A stretch of DNA of 64,000 nucleotides, from positions 1,555,590 to 1,619,589 of the forward strand of contig NZ_SJPR01000001.1 of the NCBI RefSeq assembly GCF_007859955.1. Reading direction: 5' to 3'. The DNA comes from Botrimarina colliarenosi. Its GTDB lineage: Bacteria; Planctomycetota; Planctomycetia; Pirellulales; Lacipirellulaceae. Every line of letters starts with the position of its first letter. The stretch's first letter is position 1. Below the pieces are notes generated by a model that made no database searches, was not told the DNA's origin, and was given only the letters and a program-made list of their open reading frames with translations. Shown piece by piece: positions 8,738-18,177 of this stretch. The position numbers and the translations under genes were made by a program.

Positions 8738-10397
8738 GGTCCGCTAGATCGTTCAGCCGGTCGAAGTCGTGCGCGGCCGCGTCGCCTGCGGAGCGGTAGC
8801 GGGCAAGCGTTGCTGATTCGTACGCCTTGTCTCGACGCGACAAACGCCACAGGGCGGCTGCGACCGCTACGAGGGCGACCGTCGCGGCAAGCCCGATGGC
8901 CGTGCCTGGCCGTATCGTGGCGGCGTCGGGCAGGGCGAGGGGGATCGGCGCCCGACCCACCAAGAGCGGCGCGAACTGGCGACGGTCGTTCCCACGCTCG
9001 GTGCGCGTCCGGCTGCGGTAAGCCCACTGCTTGAAGAAGAAACCGGCGAGCCGCGCCGGTTGACGGATGGCGTCGCCGACCGGGAACCCGGCGGGAAGTT
9101 CGCGCACGACGAAGACGATCGGCAGGTTCTGCGAGTCTTCGGTGAACGCTTCGAGTTCGAAATAGTGATCGATTCCCCGTCGGGCGGCCGCGTCGCTTGC
9201 GCTGGCGTCAACCCGTACGGCGCGACGCACGATAGCGTCGAAGACCACGAGCTCGCCCCGTTCAGCGGCGCCTTCACCGAAGAGCGGCGTCACCGAGTAG
9301 CGGCGCTGGGCCTGCTCGGTTTCGAGCGAACGGATCACCCAGCGGTCGCGGACCGTGTCGCCCGCGGCGCGTCGATGGCGGGCGACATAGTCATCCAGCC
9401 CGGTGCGCGCCAGTCGGGCGAGTTGTGACGCCGGTGTCGCCTCGACCGCTCCGAGCAGCGCATAGAACGCCTCCGACTCTTCGGAGCGGAGTCGCTGCTG
9501 ATCGACCACCTTCGCAAAGAGCTCGACGTCGAATCCCAACTCGGCGAGCAAGGCCGCGCCCATCGAGCCGGCGGCGGGGGCGCCGAAAGCAACCTCATCG
9601 GTGGGCGGCGTGGCGGCGTTCGGTTTAACTGCGTCTGGCTCGACGGCCGGCATCGTCAGGGTTGTTTCTAATCGACGTGCGACGATCACCGGTGTCGAGC
9701 CCACGCCTTCGGCCCAGCGGTACGACAGTTTCTTGTAGAAGACGCCGACGGCCGATGCGTCGTACGGCTCGGTGGCGTCGGCCGGTTCTTCGAGCGTGTA
9801 GACGGTGATCGGCCACACCTCGCCGCCGACGGGCTCGAGCGTGACACGCCACAGCTCGGTAACGCCGAGATCGTTCGCCGCGGGTTCAACCGCCTCAACA
9901 CGCAGCGCCCTGCCGGCGACGGTGACAACGCGACCCCGGTAGGCGTCGGGCTGGCTGGTTAGCGCCGCGTAGCCGACGAGTCCCGCCGACTGCGACGCCA
10001 GCTCCGCCGCTTCGTGCTCGGCGACGGCGGCCAGCGATGCGAACCAAGCCGGCTGCTCGTCCGATCGGAAGGGGGCGTTGTCACGCACCTCCGAGAAGGT
10101 CTCGGCCGTGACGAGCGGCGGGGCTTCTGAGGCCGCTGCGGGGAGAGCCGTCGCGGCCGGTTCGCCGAGGGCCCGGCCGATCGCCCGGTGGGTTTCGGGT
10201 TGCTCGAGGCGGCTCATCAGGCCGATGACTAAGACGAGCCCGGCCAGCATTGCGGCCAACCGAAGGCTCGGCCCGCGTCTGCCGAGGTCGGCGGACCGGC
10301 CGGGCGGACGGCGTGTTGGAGGGCTTGGAAACCGCACGATTCGCCGGCGAAACCGTTTTCTTTGGGGATTGGGGGCGTCCGTAATAGAATACACCAC
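8718..10397 (-). CDS. Membrane-anchored hypothetical protein
   Basis: 559 residues from a GTG. A basic N-terminal tail is followed by a transmembrane helix (AAMLAGLVLVIGLMSRL, about 48-64), a large presumably extracytoplasmic part, and a second hydrophobic segment near residue 510 (IGLAATVALVAVAAALW), with a short cytoplasmic end. One portion (YRGRVVTVAGRALRVEAVEP) looks like an OB-type beta segment. I do not recognise a family with a known function; such two-helix proteins are frequent in planctomycetes. The last residues (PGAGA) are encoded by the B1 palindrome. An ATG at 10250 is an alternative start, but it would remove the basic tail. Confidence 0.65.
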   Translation of the reverse strand: MVYSITDAPNPQRKRFRRRIVRFPSPPTRRPPGRSADLGRRGPSLRLAAMLAGLVLVIGLMSRLEQPETHRAIGRALGEPAATALPAAASEAPPLVTAETFSEVRDNAPFRSDEQPAWFASLAAVAEHEAAELASQSAGLVGYAALTSQPDAYRGRVVTVAGRALRVEAVEPAANDLGVTELWRVTLEPVGGEVWPITVYTLEEPADATEPYDASAVGVFYKKLSYRWAEGVGSTPVIVARRLETTLTMPAVEPDAVKPNAATPPTDEVAFGAPAAGSMGAALLAELGFDVELFAKVVDQQRLRSEESEAFYALLGAVEATPASQLARLARTGLDDYVARHRRAAGDTVRDRWVIRSLETEQAQRRYSVTPLFGEGAAERGELVVFDAIVRRAVRVDASASDAAARRGIDHYFELEAFTEDSQNLPIVFVVRELPAGFPVGDAIRQPARLAGFFFKQWAYRSRTRTERGNDRRQFAPLLVGRAPIPLALPDAATIRPGTAIGLAATVALVAVAAALWRLSRRDKAYESATLARYRSAGDAAAHDFDRLNDLADPPGAGA

Positions 10398-10570
10398 AAC
10401 GACTTAGGAGTCCCAAAGCGGGCGCCGCGGCGGTATCGGGGCCGATTTGCGGCCGGCGGTGTTACGCGGCAGGCAATAGCGGACGGCTCCGATCGCGAAA
10501 TCTTCACAAGACAACCCCGCCGAGGCTGGGCGCACCTCTCCCGGCGGTCATATCACCCCTCAGAGCGCGG

Positions 10571-11098
10571 ATGGCTCTCAACCGAACCGACTTCCAGTCG
10601 CTCGTCGATGAGCACGGGCCGGCCCTTTATCGGCTGGCGTACCGGCTGAATGGCGATGCGCACGACGCCGAGGAGATCGTCCAAGAGACCTTCCGCAGCG
10701 CCTGGTCAAGCCGCGACCGCTTCGACAGCACGCGCGGCGAACGGGCGTGGCTGGCGTCGATCCTCCGCCGGCGTTCGGCGGACCGTTGGCGCCAGGTGGG
10801 TCGAACGCTGCCGGCGACCTCGGGCGACCACGTCCTCGACTACTCCGTCGAAGACGACGACCCGCTCGAGCAAGGCTACACCGACAAGATGCAGGCGGCC
10901 CTCGGCAGGCTGCCCGACGAGATGCGCGAAGCGCTGCTGATGGTGATCGTCGGCGAGCTGACCCACCAGGAGACAGCCGACGCCTTGGGGGCGCCGCTGG
11001 GCACGATCCTGTCGCGCGTCAGCCGCGGGCGGCAGCGTCTGCGAGACGAGTTGTTGAAGATCGAACGGGGCGAGGGAAACGCGGCGTTATCCCACTAG
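10571..11098 (+). CDS. ECF-type RNA polymerase sigma factor
   Basis: 175 residues. Region 2 contains YRLAYRLNGDAHDAEEIVQETF with the usual D-AEE-VQETF core; region 4 has LPDEMREALLMVIVGELTHQ and an HTH ending in LGTILSRVSRGRQRLRDEL. It would direct RNA polymerase to a small regulon. It is transcribed divergently from the membrane protein at 8718-10397. No standard anti-sigma factor follows, only a small acidic protein. Confidence 0.88.
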   Translation: MALNRTDFQSLVDEHGPALYRLAYRLNGDAHDAEEIVQETFRSAWSSRDRFDSTRGERAWLASILRRRSADRWRQVGRTLPATSGDHVLDYSVEDDDPLEQGYTDKMQAALGRLPDEMREALLMVIVGELTHQETADALGAPLGTILSRVSRGRQRLRDELLKIERGEGNAALSH

Positions 11099-11277
11099 GG
11101 TGGCGGCGATTTCTTGAGAAGCCTCGATAACCGAAAGCCAACTGAACGAATCTACCTGCGACGGGGGCACGAGCCCCCTCTGACAAACACCCAAGACTTG
11201 CATCCCGTGACGGCGGAACCTTCCGCCCACCTGCCGTCGGAGACGGCGCCAATCCTTTCCGAGACCCCGAGCCTGTC

Positions 11278-11532
11278 ATGGCCTTTGACCCGCTTTATTC
11301 GTCCAGCCCGTCCGACAGCGGGCTGCTCGACGGCGTCGATCTTCCGGCTTACCTGGGGGGGAAGGCGCCGTCGCGACGCGACGCGACGCCAACCAACATC
11401 CCGAGCCGGGACGACTACGTCGCGCCAACCGCCGGGCCGGTCGACGCCGACTCGCCGGAGGACTCGCTGCGCGACGTGCCGCTCCCCGACGGGTTCATGG
11501 CGCGGCTGCGTGGATTGGTGAACGATCTCTGA
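11278..11532 (+). CDS. Small hypothetical protein downstream of sigma factor
   Basis: 84 residues, proline/aspartate-rich and mostly disordered, ending in DVPLPDGFMARLRGLVNDL, a short amphipathic helix. The VPLPxGFxxRL pattern resembles the first segment of planctomycete anti-sigma or sigma-associated proteins, but here nothing follows it. There is no membrane segment. A role as partner of the ECF sigma factor is a guess from position only. Confidence 0.5.
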   Translation: MAFDPLYSSSPSDSGLLDGVDLPAYLGGKAPSRRDATPTNIPSRDDYVAPTAGPVDADSPEDSLRDVPLPDGFMARLRGLVNDL

Positions 11533-11658
11533 TCGACGCTGACATCGACGCTGACGAGGGGCCGCCTGCTGGGATGGTGAGTTGGGCGGCCTGTATCGCT
11601 TGGGCAGGCGCCACCACCGCGATCCGATCGGTCTCGCTGCAATGACGGCCGCAAGACG

Positions 11659-14600
11659 GTGGCCGGAGGTTTCCCCGGCGTGCACAATAGAGGCGTGATT
11701 CTCTCGTCGCCCCGCACCGCCGAACCGCTTCGCTGCTCTGCGGGCGCCCTCGTCTTCACGGATCCCCTGTCCGCCTTAGCGGGACCGCTGTTCGCCTGCC
11801 TATTGATGCTTTTCGCCGCGGCGCCAGTTAGGGCCGCCGACACCGCTACTCAGTTCGTCGAGCAACTCCGCGCCGAGGGGCACGCCGACTTGGTCCTGGA
11901 GTACCTCGAGCGCGCCCAAGACGACCCGCTCGTTTCCGACGCGTTCAAACAGACGATTCCGTACCAGCGGCTAGCGACCCGGCTCGAGTCGGCGCAGCTG
12001 ATCAAGGACCCTGCCGCACGCTCCGCGGCGCTTGAGGAGATCGAGCCCGAACTCCGGCAGATGGCGGCCGGCAGCGAGGAGGCGAGGCGATTGCAAACGG
12101 ATGTCGCTGACCGACTCGCCACCGCCGCCGCCGACAGCGCTCGACGGTCCGCCTTGTCCGCGGAACGCAACCCCGTCGCAAGTGAACGGGCAGCGGCGCG
12201 GAAGACAGCGCGGAGTGAAATCGATGCGGCCCGCGACCAGCTCTCCAAAGCCGAATCGCTGATTGTCGCCGAGCGTGAAACCCTCAAAGGGAATCAAGCC
12301 GCCAGCCCCGAGGGGCGCCGGCAAGCCGACCTCGGCGCCCGCCTCGGCTTGGTCCGTTTGCTCAACGCCCGCCTGCTCCATGAGAAAGCACAGACTTACC
12401 CCGACAACGCAGCGGATCGCAAGCGGCTCAATACCGAAGCGGCTCAGCAACTCGGCGCGCTCTACGATAAGTACTCGAAGTGGGTCATCGGACTCTACGC
12501 CCACCTGTACGAAGGGCGTTGCTACCGGCTGATCGGCAACCATCAGCTGGCGGCCGCAGCGCTCGAGGACCTAACCGCCCAGCCGGCGTCGACCCCCGAG
12601 CTCCGTCGCATCGTGACGCTCGCCCACGCCGAGCTTTCGGCACTGGCCCTGGACAAGGGCGATCTCGACGAGGCGTTAACAAAGCCGTCAGAGTGGCTCG
12701 ACGACCTATCGGCGGACGAGCAGGCGGGCCCCGAGGCGGCCACGCTCCGCTACCGGCTCGGCGTCGCGGCGCTAGCGAAGGCGGAGACGATCGACGGCGC
12801 GGCGCAACGCAAACTCCTCCGCGACGCGCGGGAGTGGCTCGGCGAGTCGGCGCGAACGCCGAGCGATGTCCAGGCCGACGCCCGGGACCGCTGGGCAGAG
12901 GTGACCGCCTCGCTCGGGATCGAAACGGCGGCGCCGAAGACCTTCGAAGAGGCGGTCGCCGCCGGGGCCGAAGCGATCCAGTCGATGCTGGCGTTCGACG
13001 TGGCCATGAAGGGCGCCGCCGCCGACGAGGCCGAGCGCCTCGCCTCGCAACGCCGCAGCAGTTACGCCGCCGCCTACGCAGCGCTTGAAGCGGCGGTGAA
13101 ATTCGCCGACGACAAGACCGACCCCGCCGAGGCGGCCCGCGCCCGGTACCAATTGGCTTGGCTCGACTGGGACGGCGGCGACGCCGCCAAAGCCGCGACC
13201 CGCGCCGAGTATGTCGCCCGCCGCGACGCCGACACCGAGTCGGGCGAGCAAGCGGCGCGGCTGGCGCTCGCCGCTTTCGAGAAACTGCAGCGCAACGGCG
13301 ATGCGACCGCCGCCGACCGGCTAGCGAAGCTCGCCGACTTTATCCTCCAGCAGTGGCCGGGCGAAGAAGTCGCCGAGGCGGCCTCAACTGTCCTGGTCAG
13401 CAGCGCCCTGCGATCCGGCGATCTGGCGCAAGCCGAGAAAGTTCTCGCCGCGGTCCCGGAGAGTCAGCGGCCCGAGCTGGCGCTCCGCCTGGCCGTCGCC
13501 CGCTGGGAGCAGGGCAAGTCGGACCCCGCATTGGCCCCCACCGCTTTAAAAGCGATGCAGGCGGCGTTCGAGAAAGCTGCCGCCGACGGAGACGCCTCGC
13601 CGCTGGCCGTCACCGCGGCGCTCTATTTGGCGGACGAAGCGATCACGACTGGTGACGCGAAGCGCGGCGAGAAGTTGCTCAACGACGCTCGCTACGGCCC
13701 GATGACGCGGCTCGAAGCGGGCGAGGCGCCGGCCGACACCCCGGTGTTTGCGGTCGCCGTGCTCAAGGCCGCGATCCGCAGCGCCGCCCTCACCAACGGC
13801 AAGACGCCGGCGCTGATCGAGCAGTTGGCGAATCTCCTTGACGAGTCGCCCGCGGAGCAGACCGGTGGCGAGCGCGCTTGGCTTGGGCTTGCGGTGGCGT
13901 TGCTCGCAGATCTCGACAGCGCCAACTCTGCCGACTCTGCGCAAGCGACGCCCGTGGCCGCCGCGCTCGATGCGACGCTCGACCAACTCGACGGCGTCCA
14001 GGAGTCGGGTGACTGGAACACCCGGCTCTGGATCGCCCAAGCCCGGCTTCGTGTCGGCGAGGTGCTTGGCGACACCTCAGCGGGTCGAGAAAGCCTCGCC
14101 GCCGGCCGTGCTGCGTTTGCGGGGTTGATCGCTGAAGCGGAACGGCGTGCCGATTTCGCGCCGTCGCCAACGGCGGTGCTCGCCGCCCGGCTGAAGCTGG
14201 CGGAGTGCCAGCGTGAGTTGGGTGAGTTCGCCGAAGCGGTCGAGACGCTCACCGACTTGCTCGATGGCGGCCCGGTGCTGCTCGACGTGCAACGCGTCGC
14301 CGCCGAAACGCTCCAGGCGTGGGGGGCGTCGTCTAAGGACACCGCTCGGCTCGAAGAGGCGATCGCCGGCGCTAGGCCCGGCTCGGACGGCAAGAACCTT
14401 ATCTGGGGCTGGAGCAAGCTGGCCGCGGTCGCCGGCCGCTTTGCCGGCAGCGACCCCGGCCGCCGTCAGCTTTACCTCGACGCCTGGCGGCATGTCGCCG
14501 AGTCGCGTTACGAGTCGGCGATGCTCTCTAGCGGCGCCACCCGCACCGAACAACTCCGCAAAGCGGCGAGCACGATCGTCGCGGTGCAGCGGAAGAACCC

Positions 14601-14706
14601 CGAACTTGGCAGCGCCGAGAGCAAACGGGCGTACGACGAGTTGCTGCGGCGGATCCAACGCGCCTCGGGGCAGCCGGCCGACGGTCTCACGAAGGCGGGG
14701 GCCTAA
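11659..14706 (+). CDS. Large exported TPR-type repeat protein
   Basis: About 1015 residues of degenerate TPR-like helical repeats (Ala, Glu, Leu-rich). The N-terminus carries a hydrophobic export signal (PLFACLLMLFAAAPVRAAD). The start is uncertain: GTG 11659 or GTG 11695, the latter just after AATAGAGG. It heads a five-gene plus-strand set (TPR, TPR, ExbB, ExbD, ExbD). In planctomycetes such TPR proteins accompany TolQ/TolR-like motors, suggesting a periplasmic scaffold for an energised envelope machine. The substrate is unknown. Confidence 0.75.
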   Translation: MAGGFPGVHNRGVILSSPRTAEPLRCSAGALVFTDPLSALAGPLFACLLMLFAAAPVRAADTATQFVEQLRAEGHADLVLEYLERAQDDPLVSDAFKQTIPYQRLATRLESAQLIKDPAARSAALEEIEPELRQMAAGSEEARRLQTDVADRLATAAADSARRSALSAERNPVASERAAARKTARSEIDAARDQLSKAESLIVAERETLKGNQAASPEGRRQADLGARLGLVRLLNARLLHEKAQTYPDNAADRKRLNTEAAQQLGALYDKYSKWVIGLYAHLYEGRCYRLIGNHQLAAAALEDLTAQPASTPELRRIVTLAHAELSALALDKGDLDEALTKPSEWLDDLSADEQAGPEAATLRYRLGVAALAKAETIDGAAQRKLLRDAREWLGESARTPSDVQADARDRWAEVTASLGIETAAPKTFEEAVAAGAEAIQSMLAFDVAMKGAAADEAERLASQRRSSYAAAYAALEAAVKFADDKTDPAEAARARYQLAWLDWDGGDAAKAATRAEYVARRDADTESGEQAARLALAAFEKLQRNGDATAADRLAKLADFILQQWPGEEVAEAASTVLVSSALRSGDLAQAEKVLAAVPESQRPELALRLAVARWEQGKSDPALAPTALKAMQAAFEKAAADGDASPLAVTAALYLADEAITTGDAKRGEKLLNDARYGPMTRLEAGEAPADTPVFAVAVLKAAIRSAALTNGKTPALIEQLANLLDESPAEQTGGERAWLGLAVALLADLDSANSADSAQATPVAAALDATLDQLDGVQESGDWNTRLWIAQARLRVGEVLGDTSAGRESLAAGRAAFAGLIAEAERRADFAPSPTAVLAARLKLAECQRELGEFAEAVETLTDLLDGGPVLLDVQRVAAETLQAWGASSKDTARLEEAIAGARPGSDGKNLIWGWSKLAAVAGRFAGSDPGRRQLYLDAWRHVAESRYESAMLSSGATRTEQLRKAASTIVAVQRKNPELGSAESKRAYDELLRRIQRASGQPADGLTKAGA

Positions 14707-14712
14707 ACCACG

Positions 14713-15747
14713 ATGAAACCGGTTCATTGGATCCTATCGCTGGTCATTCTGGTGGCGCCCGCCACGACGGCCAGCGCCGTCGACCGGGTGCGGCTTGTCG
14801 AAGGGGGCTCGGCGTCGGGGACGATTCAGAAGATCACCCGCGACGCCGTCACGATTGAAACAATCGATCGCACGATCGAAGTTCCCGTGATCCAGATCCG
14901 GGCGGTGCTGTTCGACGACGAGCCGTCGCAGTTGGGGCAGGCCCGCATCAATACCGAGAATGGCGGTTACGAAACGGCGCTCGAGAAACTCAACCAGGCG
15001 GGCGACGATCGGTCGGCCGCGAAGGGGATTCAGCAAGACTTGGCTTACTACCGCGCCTACTGCGCGGCGCGGTTGGCGATGGGGGGGGAGGGCGAAGCGA
15101 CGCAGGCGGGGCGGGCGCTCACCGAGTTCGTTCGTGAGAACCCCGACAGCTACCACTACTACGCCGCGGTCGAAGCCCTCGGCGATTTGTTGGTGTCGAT
15201 CGGTCGCGAAGAGCAGGCCGAGCGGACCTACGCCCAGATCGCCAAGGCGCCGAGCCTCGGACTCAAGGCGCGGTCCGCCTTGCTGATCGGCCGTTCGCTC
15301 CAGAGTCGTGGCGAGCACGAGGACGCGTTGCGACGGTTCGACGCGCTGCTGGCGGCCAAGGCGAATGAACCGGGGATCGCGATCATTCAGCAGGCCGCCC
15401 AGCTCGCCAAGGCGGAGAGTCTCGCCGCGACGGGCGACCTCGAGGGCGGTCTCAAGTTGACGCGGGACGCTATCCGGGCTGCCTCCGCGCAAGAAACCGC
15501 CGCACTCGCCGCGGGCTACAACACCCTCGGGCGGTGCTATGAGGAGGCCGACCGATCGAAAGACGCCCTGTTCGCCTATCTGCACACCGACCTGCTCTTC
15601 AACAGCGACCCAGCGACCCACGCCGAGGCGCTCGCCCATTTGGCCAAGTTATGGCGGTCGGTCGGCAAGCCCGACGAGGCGTCGGACGCCGCCAAGCGGC
15701 TGCGCCGGCAGTACGCCGCCTCGCCCCAAGCCCGCGAAGTCCGATGA
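14713..15747 (+). CDS. Exported TPR protein with small N-terminal beta domain
   Basis: 344 residues. A clear signal peptide (MKPVHWILSLVILVAPATTASA) precedes a short beta-rich unit (VRLVEGGSASGTIQKITRD), of the kind seen at the start of planctomycete periplasmic TPR proteins, then TPR helices through the C-terminus. It starts 6 bp after the upstream TPR gene and leads into the ExbB/ExbD genes, so it is probably part of the same operon and complex. Confidence 0.78.
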   Translation: MKPVHWILSLVILVAPATTASAVDRVRLVEGGSASGTIQKITRDAVTIETIDRTIEVPVIQIRAVLFDDEPSQLGQARINTENGGYETALEKLNQAGDDRSAAKGIQQDLAYYRAYCAARLAMGGEGEATQAGRALTEFVRENPDSYHYYAAVEALGDLLVSIGREEQAERTYAQIAKAPSLGLKARSALLIGRSLQSRGEHEDALRRFDALLAAKANEPGIAIIQQAAQLAKAESLAATGDLEGGLKLTRDAIRAASAQETAALAAGYNTLGRCYEEADRSKDALFAYLHTDLLFNSDPATHAEALAHLAKLWRSVGKPDEASDAAKRLRRQYAASPQAREVR

Positions 15748-15866
15748 GTCACGAAGGTGCGAAGCACGAGCCCAACTAGACACAAGCCTACTCGGCGGCG
15801 TCCAATGCCCGCATCGCAAGACGCGGCGCGAACCGAAACCCTCTCGACGGAAGACGCGGAGAAACG

Positions 15867-16649
15867 ATGCCACGACGCACGTTAATGCTCGGAACCTTGG
15901 TGCTCGCCCTTTTTGTGACGCTCTTCGCGTCGCCACCACGGGCGTACGCCCAAGAGGAAGACGCGCCCGCCGCGGCCGAGGCGGCGCCGGCCGACGCGCC
16001 AGCGGCGGCGACGGTCCAGCGGAAGAGTTACCTCGGCTGGGCCTTCGAGTCGCTCGGCCTGGGTTACAGCCTGATCTTCCTGGCGATGTCGTTCACGCTC
16101 GTGTCGCTGCTGGTGATGAACCTGCTGAAAGCGACCCGCTCGAGCATCGCCCCGCCCGACCTAATCGAGGCGTTCGAAGCGCACCTCGACGCCAAACAGT
16201 TCAGCGAGGCCTACGAGCTGGCGAATTCCGACGAGTCGTTCCTCGGCAAGGTCCTCGCCGCGGGGCTCGGCAAGCTCTCGGGCGGCGGCGACTATCCGCA
16301 CGCTATCGAGGCGATGCAAGAAGTCGGTGAAGAAGAGAACATGAAGCTCGACCACCGGCTCAGCTACATGGCGTTGATCGGCACCATCAGCCCAATGGTC
16401 GGCCTGCTCGGGACGGTGCAGGGCATGATCGCGTCGTTCAACGTGATCGCCACGTCGCCCACGACGCCCAAGCCGAGCGAGCTCGCCCAGGGCATCTCGA
16501 CCGCTTTGTTCACGACGCTCATCGGTCTGGCGATCGCGATCCCCGCCATCGCGGCGTACAACCTGCTGCGTAACCGTGTGGCGCGGTTGGTGTTGGAAGT
16601 GGGCATCCTCAGCGAGGGGTTGATGAGTCGGTTCCAGAAGTCGAGTTAG
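15867..16649 (+). CDS. MotA/TolQ/ExbB proton channel family protein
   Basis: 260 residues. A signal-like N-terminus is followed by an Ala-rich spacer, a membrane helix (SLIFLAMSFTLVSLLVMNLL) and the family core LIGTISPMVGLLGTVQGMI plus a last helix (FTTLIGLAIAIPAIAAYNLL). It would form the proton-conducting ring with the two ExbD/TolR proteins encoded next. It differs from the flagellar MotA at 30.5-31.3 kb and most likely powers an envelope process. Confidence 0.9.
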   Translation: MPRRTLMLGTLVLALFVTLFASPPRAYAQEEDAPAAAEAAPADAPAAATVQRKSYLGWAFESLGLGYSLIFLAMSFTLVSLLVMNLLKATRSSIAPPDLIEAFEAHLDAKQFSEAYELANSDESFLGKVLAAGLGKLSGGGDYPHAIEAMQEVGEEENMKLDHRLSYMALIGTISPMVGLLGTVQGMIASFNVIATSPTTPKPSELAQGISTALFTTLIGLAIAIPAIAAYNLLRNRVARLVLEVGILSEGLMSRFQKSS

Positions 16650-16660
16650 ACGTGGCGCGA

Positions 16661-16741
16661 CTCCCGGCGCTGGCGCTTAGGGCTCCCAGTCATTGGATTG
16701 GTGAACGATGTGTCGGGAGCCCTAAGCGCCAGCGCCGGGAG
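16661..16741. repeat. B2 palindrome (B arms, non-canonical centre)
   Basis: The 27-nt complementary arms have B-family sequence (ctcccggcgctggcgcttag), but the 27-nt centre (starting agtcattggattgg) is unrelated to the GGTACC core. Lies 12 bp after the ExbB stop codon, between ExbB and the first ExbD. Confidence 0.9.
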
Positions 16742-16787
16742 TAACCCCGCCAAACACCTCCACAAATCCTCCACGCTGCCGTCCGCG

Positions 16788-17249
16788 ATGCGACTCACCA
16801 AAGCCAAACGCCACGAGATCACCGAGGGGGATATGACCCCGATGATCGACATGACGTTTCAGCTGATCGCGTTCTTCATGGTGTTGATCAACTTCTCCGA
16901 CGTCGAGCAGGACCAACGCGTCAACCTGCCGGCGAGCGAACTGGCTAAACCGCCCGACACGGCGTACGACGAGCCGCTGACCGTGCAGATGACGGCCGAC
17001 GAGACGATCCTGTTCGGCGGCGACGAGATCGACATCGACCAGCTCCGCGGGCGCTTGCGTACGGAGGCGACGCTGCTGCGAGCCTACAAGGACAACCGCC
17101 TCAAGGACGCAACGGTCGTGATCCGCGCCGACCTCCGCAGCCGTACGGGCAGGGTCCAAGAGATCATCGAAGCGTGCCAAGAAGCGGGCTTCGACACGTT
17201 CGCGCTGCGAGGAAGACAGAGCGACGTGCCGACGCTGACGAGTGAATAG
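16788..17249 (+). CDS. ExbD/TolR family biopolymer transport protein (first)
   Basis: 153 residues. The N-terminal single membrane helix contains the family motif DMTPMIDMTFQLIAFFMVLI with the conserved aspartate, followed by a periplasmic domain (VQMTADETILFGGDEIDIDQ). It partners the ExbB channel. The ATG is set just before the lysine-rich cytoplasmic tail; an upstream GTG lies in the B2 palindrome and is rejected. Confidence 0.9.
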   Translation: MRLTKAKRHEITEGDMTPMIDMTFQLIAFFMVLINFSDVEQDQRVNLPASELAKPPDTAYDEPLTVQMTADETILFGGDEIDIDQLRGRLRTEATLLRAYKDNRLKDATVVIRADLRSRTGRVQEIIEACQEAGFDTFALRGRQSDVPTLTSE

Positions 17250-17403
17250 AAGCCGTTCCCATGCGAGACAGCGAGCCATCGTAGCGATTGCCAGGACCGA
17301 AAGACCCTCCCCTTATCTCCCCACGAAGTGGTGGGCTGATAAGCCGCGGTATTGAACTCCCCGCCGGTTGCTGACGCTCCCGACTCGCCATCCCCCCCTC
17401 TCC

Positions 17404-17892
17404 ATGAAGATCCGCCACACCGACCACCGAGATCGCATCGACGTCCCGATGACGCCGATGATCGACATCGTGTTTCAGCTGCTGGTGTTCTTCATCATGT
17501 CGTTCAAGATCGTGCTCCCCGAGGGGGACTTCAACATCCGCATGCCGCTGCCGGCGAACGACGCCCCCGCGGCGCCGAGCGAGTTGCCGGTCTTCAACCT
17601 GCGGATGACGGCGGGCGAGGGGGGCGGGCTAGAGCAGCTCTCGATGGACAGCCGCGTCTTCGAGGGAGAGGACCGCTTCGCGAAGCTCCACAGCTACATC
17701 CGCGGCCTGATCGACGACAGCGGCGGCCCCGGCACCGCCGAGGACCAGGAGGTCGAGATCAACGCCGACTACGACCTGCACTACGACTACGTGATGCGGG
17801 CGATCACCGCCCTCAGCGGGTATCTCGAGAACGGCCAGCGGCACCAGCTGATCGAAAAGATCCGGCTGACCCCGCCGACAGAGTCGGAGTAA
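17404..17892 (+). CDS. ExbD/TolR family biopolymer transport protein (second)
   Basis: 162 residues with the membrane motif VPMTPMIDIVFQLLVFFIMS and a periplasmic domain ending VMRAITALSGYLENGQRHQL. Two different ExbD-type subunits beside one ExbB is a recurrent planctomycete layout. The 150-bp gap before it holds a degenerate hairpin (cttatc...gataag) but no other gene. Confidence 0.9.
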   Translation: MKIRHTDHRDRIDVPMTPMIDIVFQLLVFFIMSFKIVLPEGDFNIRMPLPANDAPAAPSELPVFNLRMTAGEGGGLEQLSMDSRVFEGEDRFAKLHSYIRGLIDDSGGPGTAEDQEVEINADYDLHYDYVMRAITALSGYLENGQRHQLIEKIRLTPPTESE

Positions 17893-17925
17893 CGGCAGTA
17901 TCGATCTAGCTATTCCCAAGTTATA

Positions 17926-17999
17926 GCGAGCCGGAGAGCGTCAGCTCCCGGAGGACCCCGGTACCCGCGTACTCCGGGGGCCGACGCTGCTGATCTCGT
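17926..17999. repeat. G-type palindrome (degenerate) with GGTACCCGC core
   Basis: The arms (gcgagccggagagcgtcagc... and its imperfect complement) match those of the element at 23841-23916; the centre includes ccccggtacccgcgtac. The arms have drifted, unlike the fresher B copies. Confidence 0.75.
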
Positions 18000-18006
18000 G
18001 ATTAGC

Positions 18007-18034
18007 TTGACTCGGTTGGCAATCCGGCTAAGCT
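18007..18034 (+). promoter_or_regulatory. Weak candidate promoter
   Basis: TTGACT (18007-18012) and TAAGCT (18029-18034) with a 16-bp spacer, upstream of the PEP-CTERM gene. The -10 match is poor. Confidence 0.2.
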
Positions 18035-18078
18035 GCGGCTAGCCGCTTTCGACAATCCCTCCACGCCGGCACGCTACT

Positions 18079-18150
18079 GAACCCCACAACCGACCCGACC
18101 CGTTCGCCACCTTCGGCGAAGTGTCGTGTCGCTTGTGGGGTTCTTCTTTT
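18079..18150 (+). terminator. Bipartite hairpin followed by T-rich run
   Basis: A 16-bp stem (gaaccccacaaccgac with gtcgcttgtggggttc, one mismatch) encloses an inner stem (ttcgcc/ggcgaa) and is followed by ttcttctttt. It fits an intrinsic terminator for the ExbB/ExbD operon. Because it lies only 28 bp before the next ATG, it could instead be a structured leader of that gene. Confidence 0.6.
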
Positions 18151-18177
18151 CTCTCCACTCCTTGGCAAGATCTTCAA

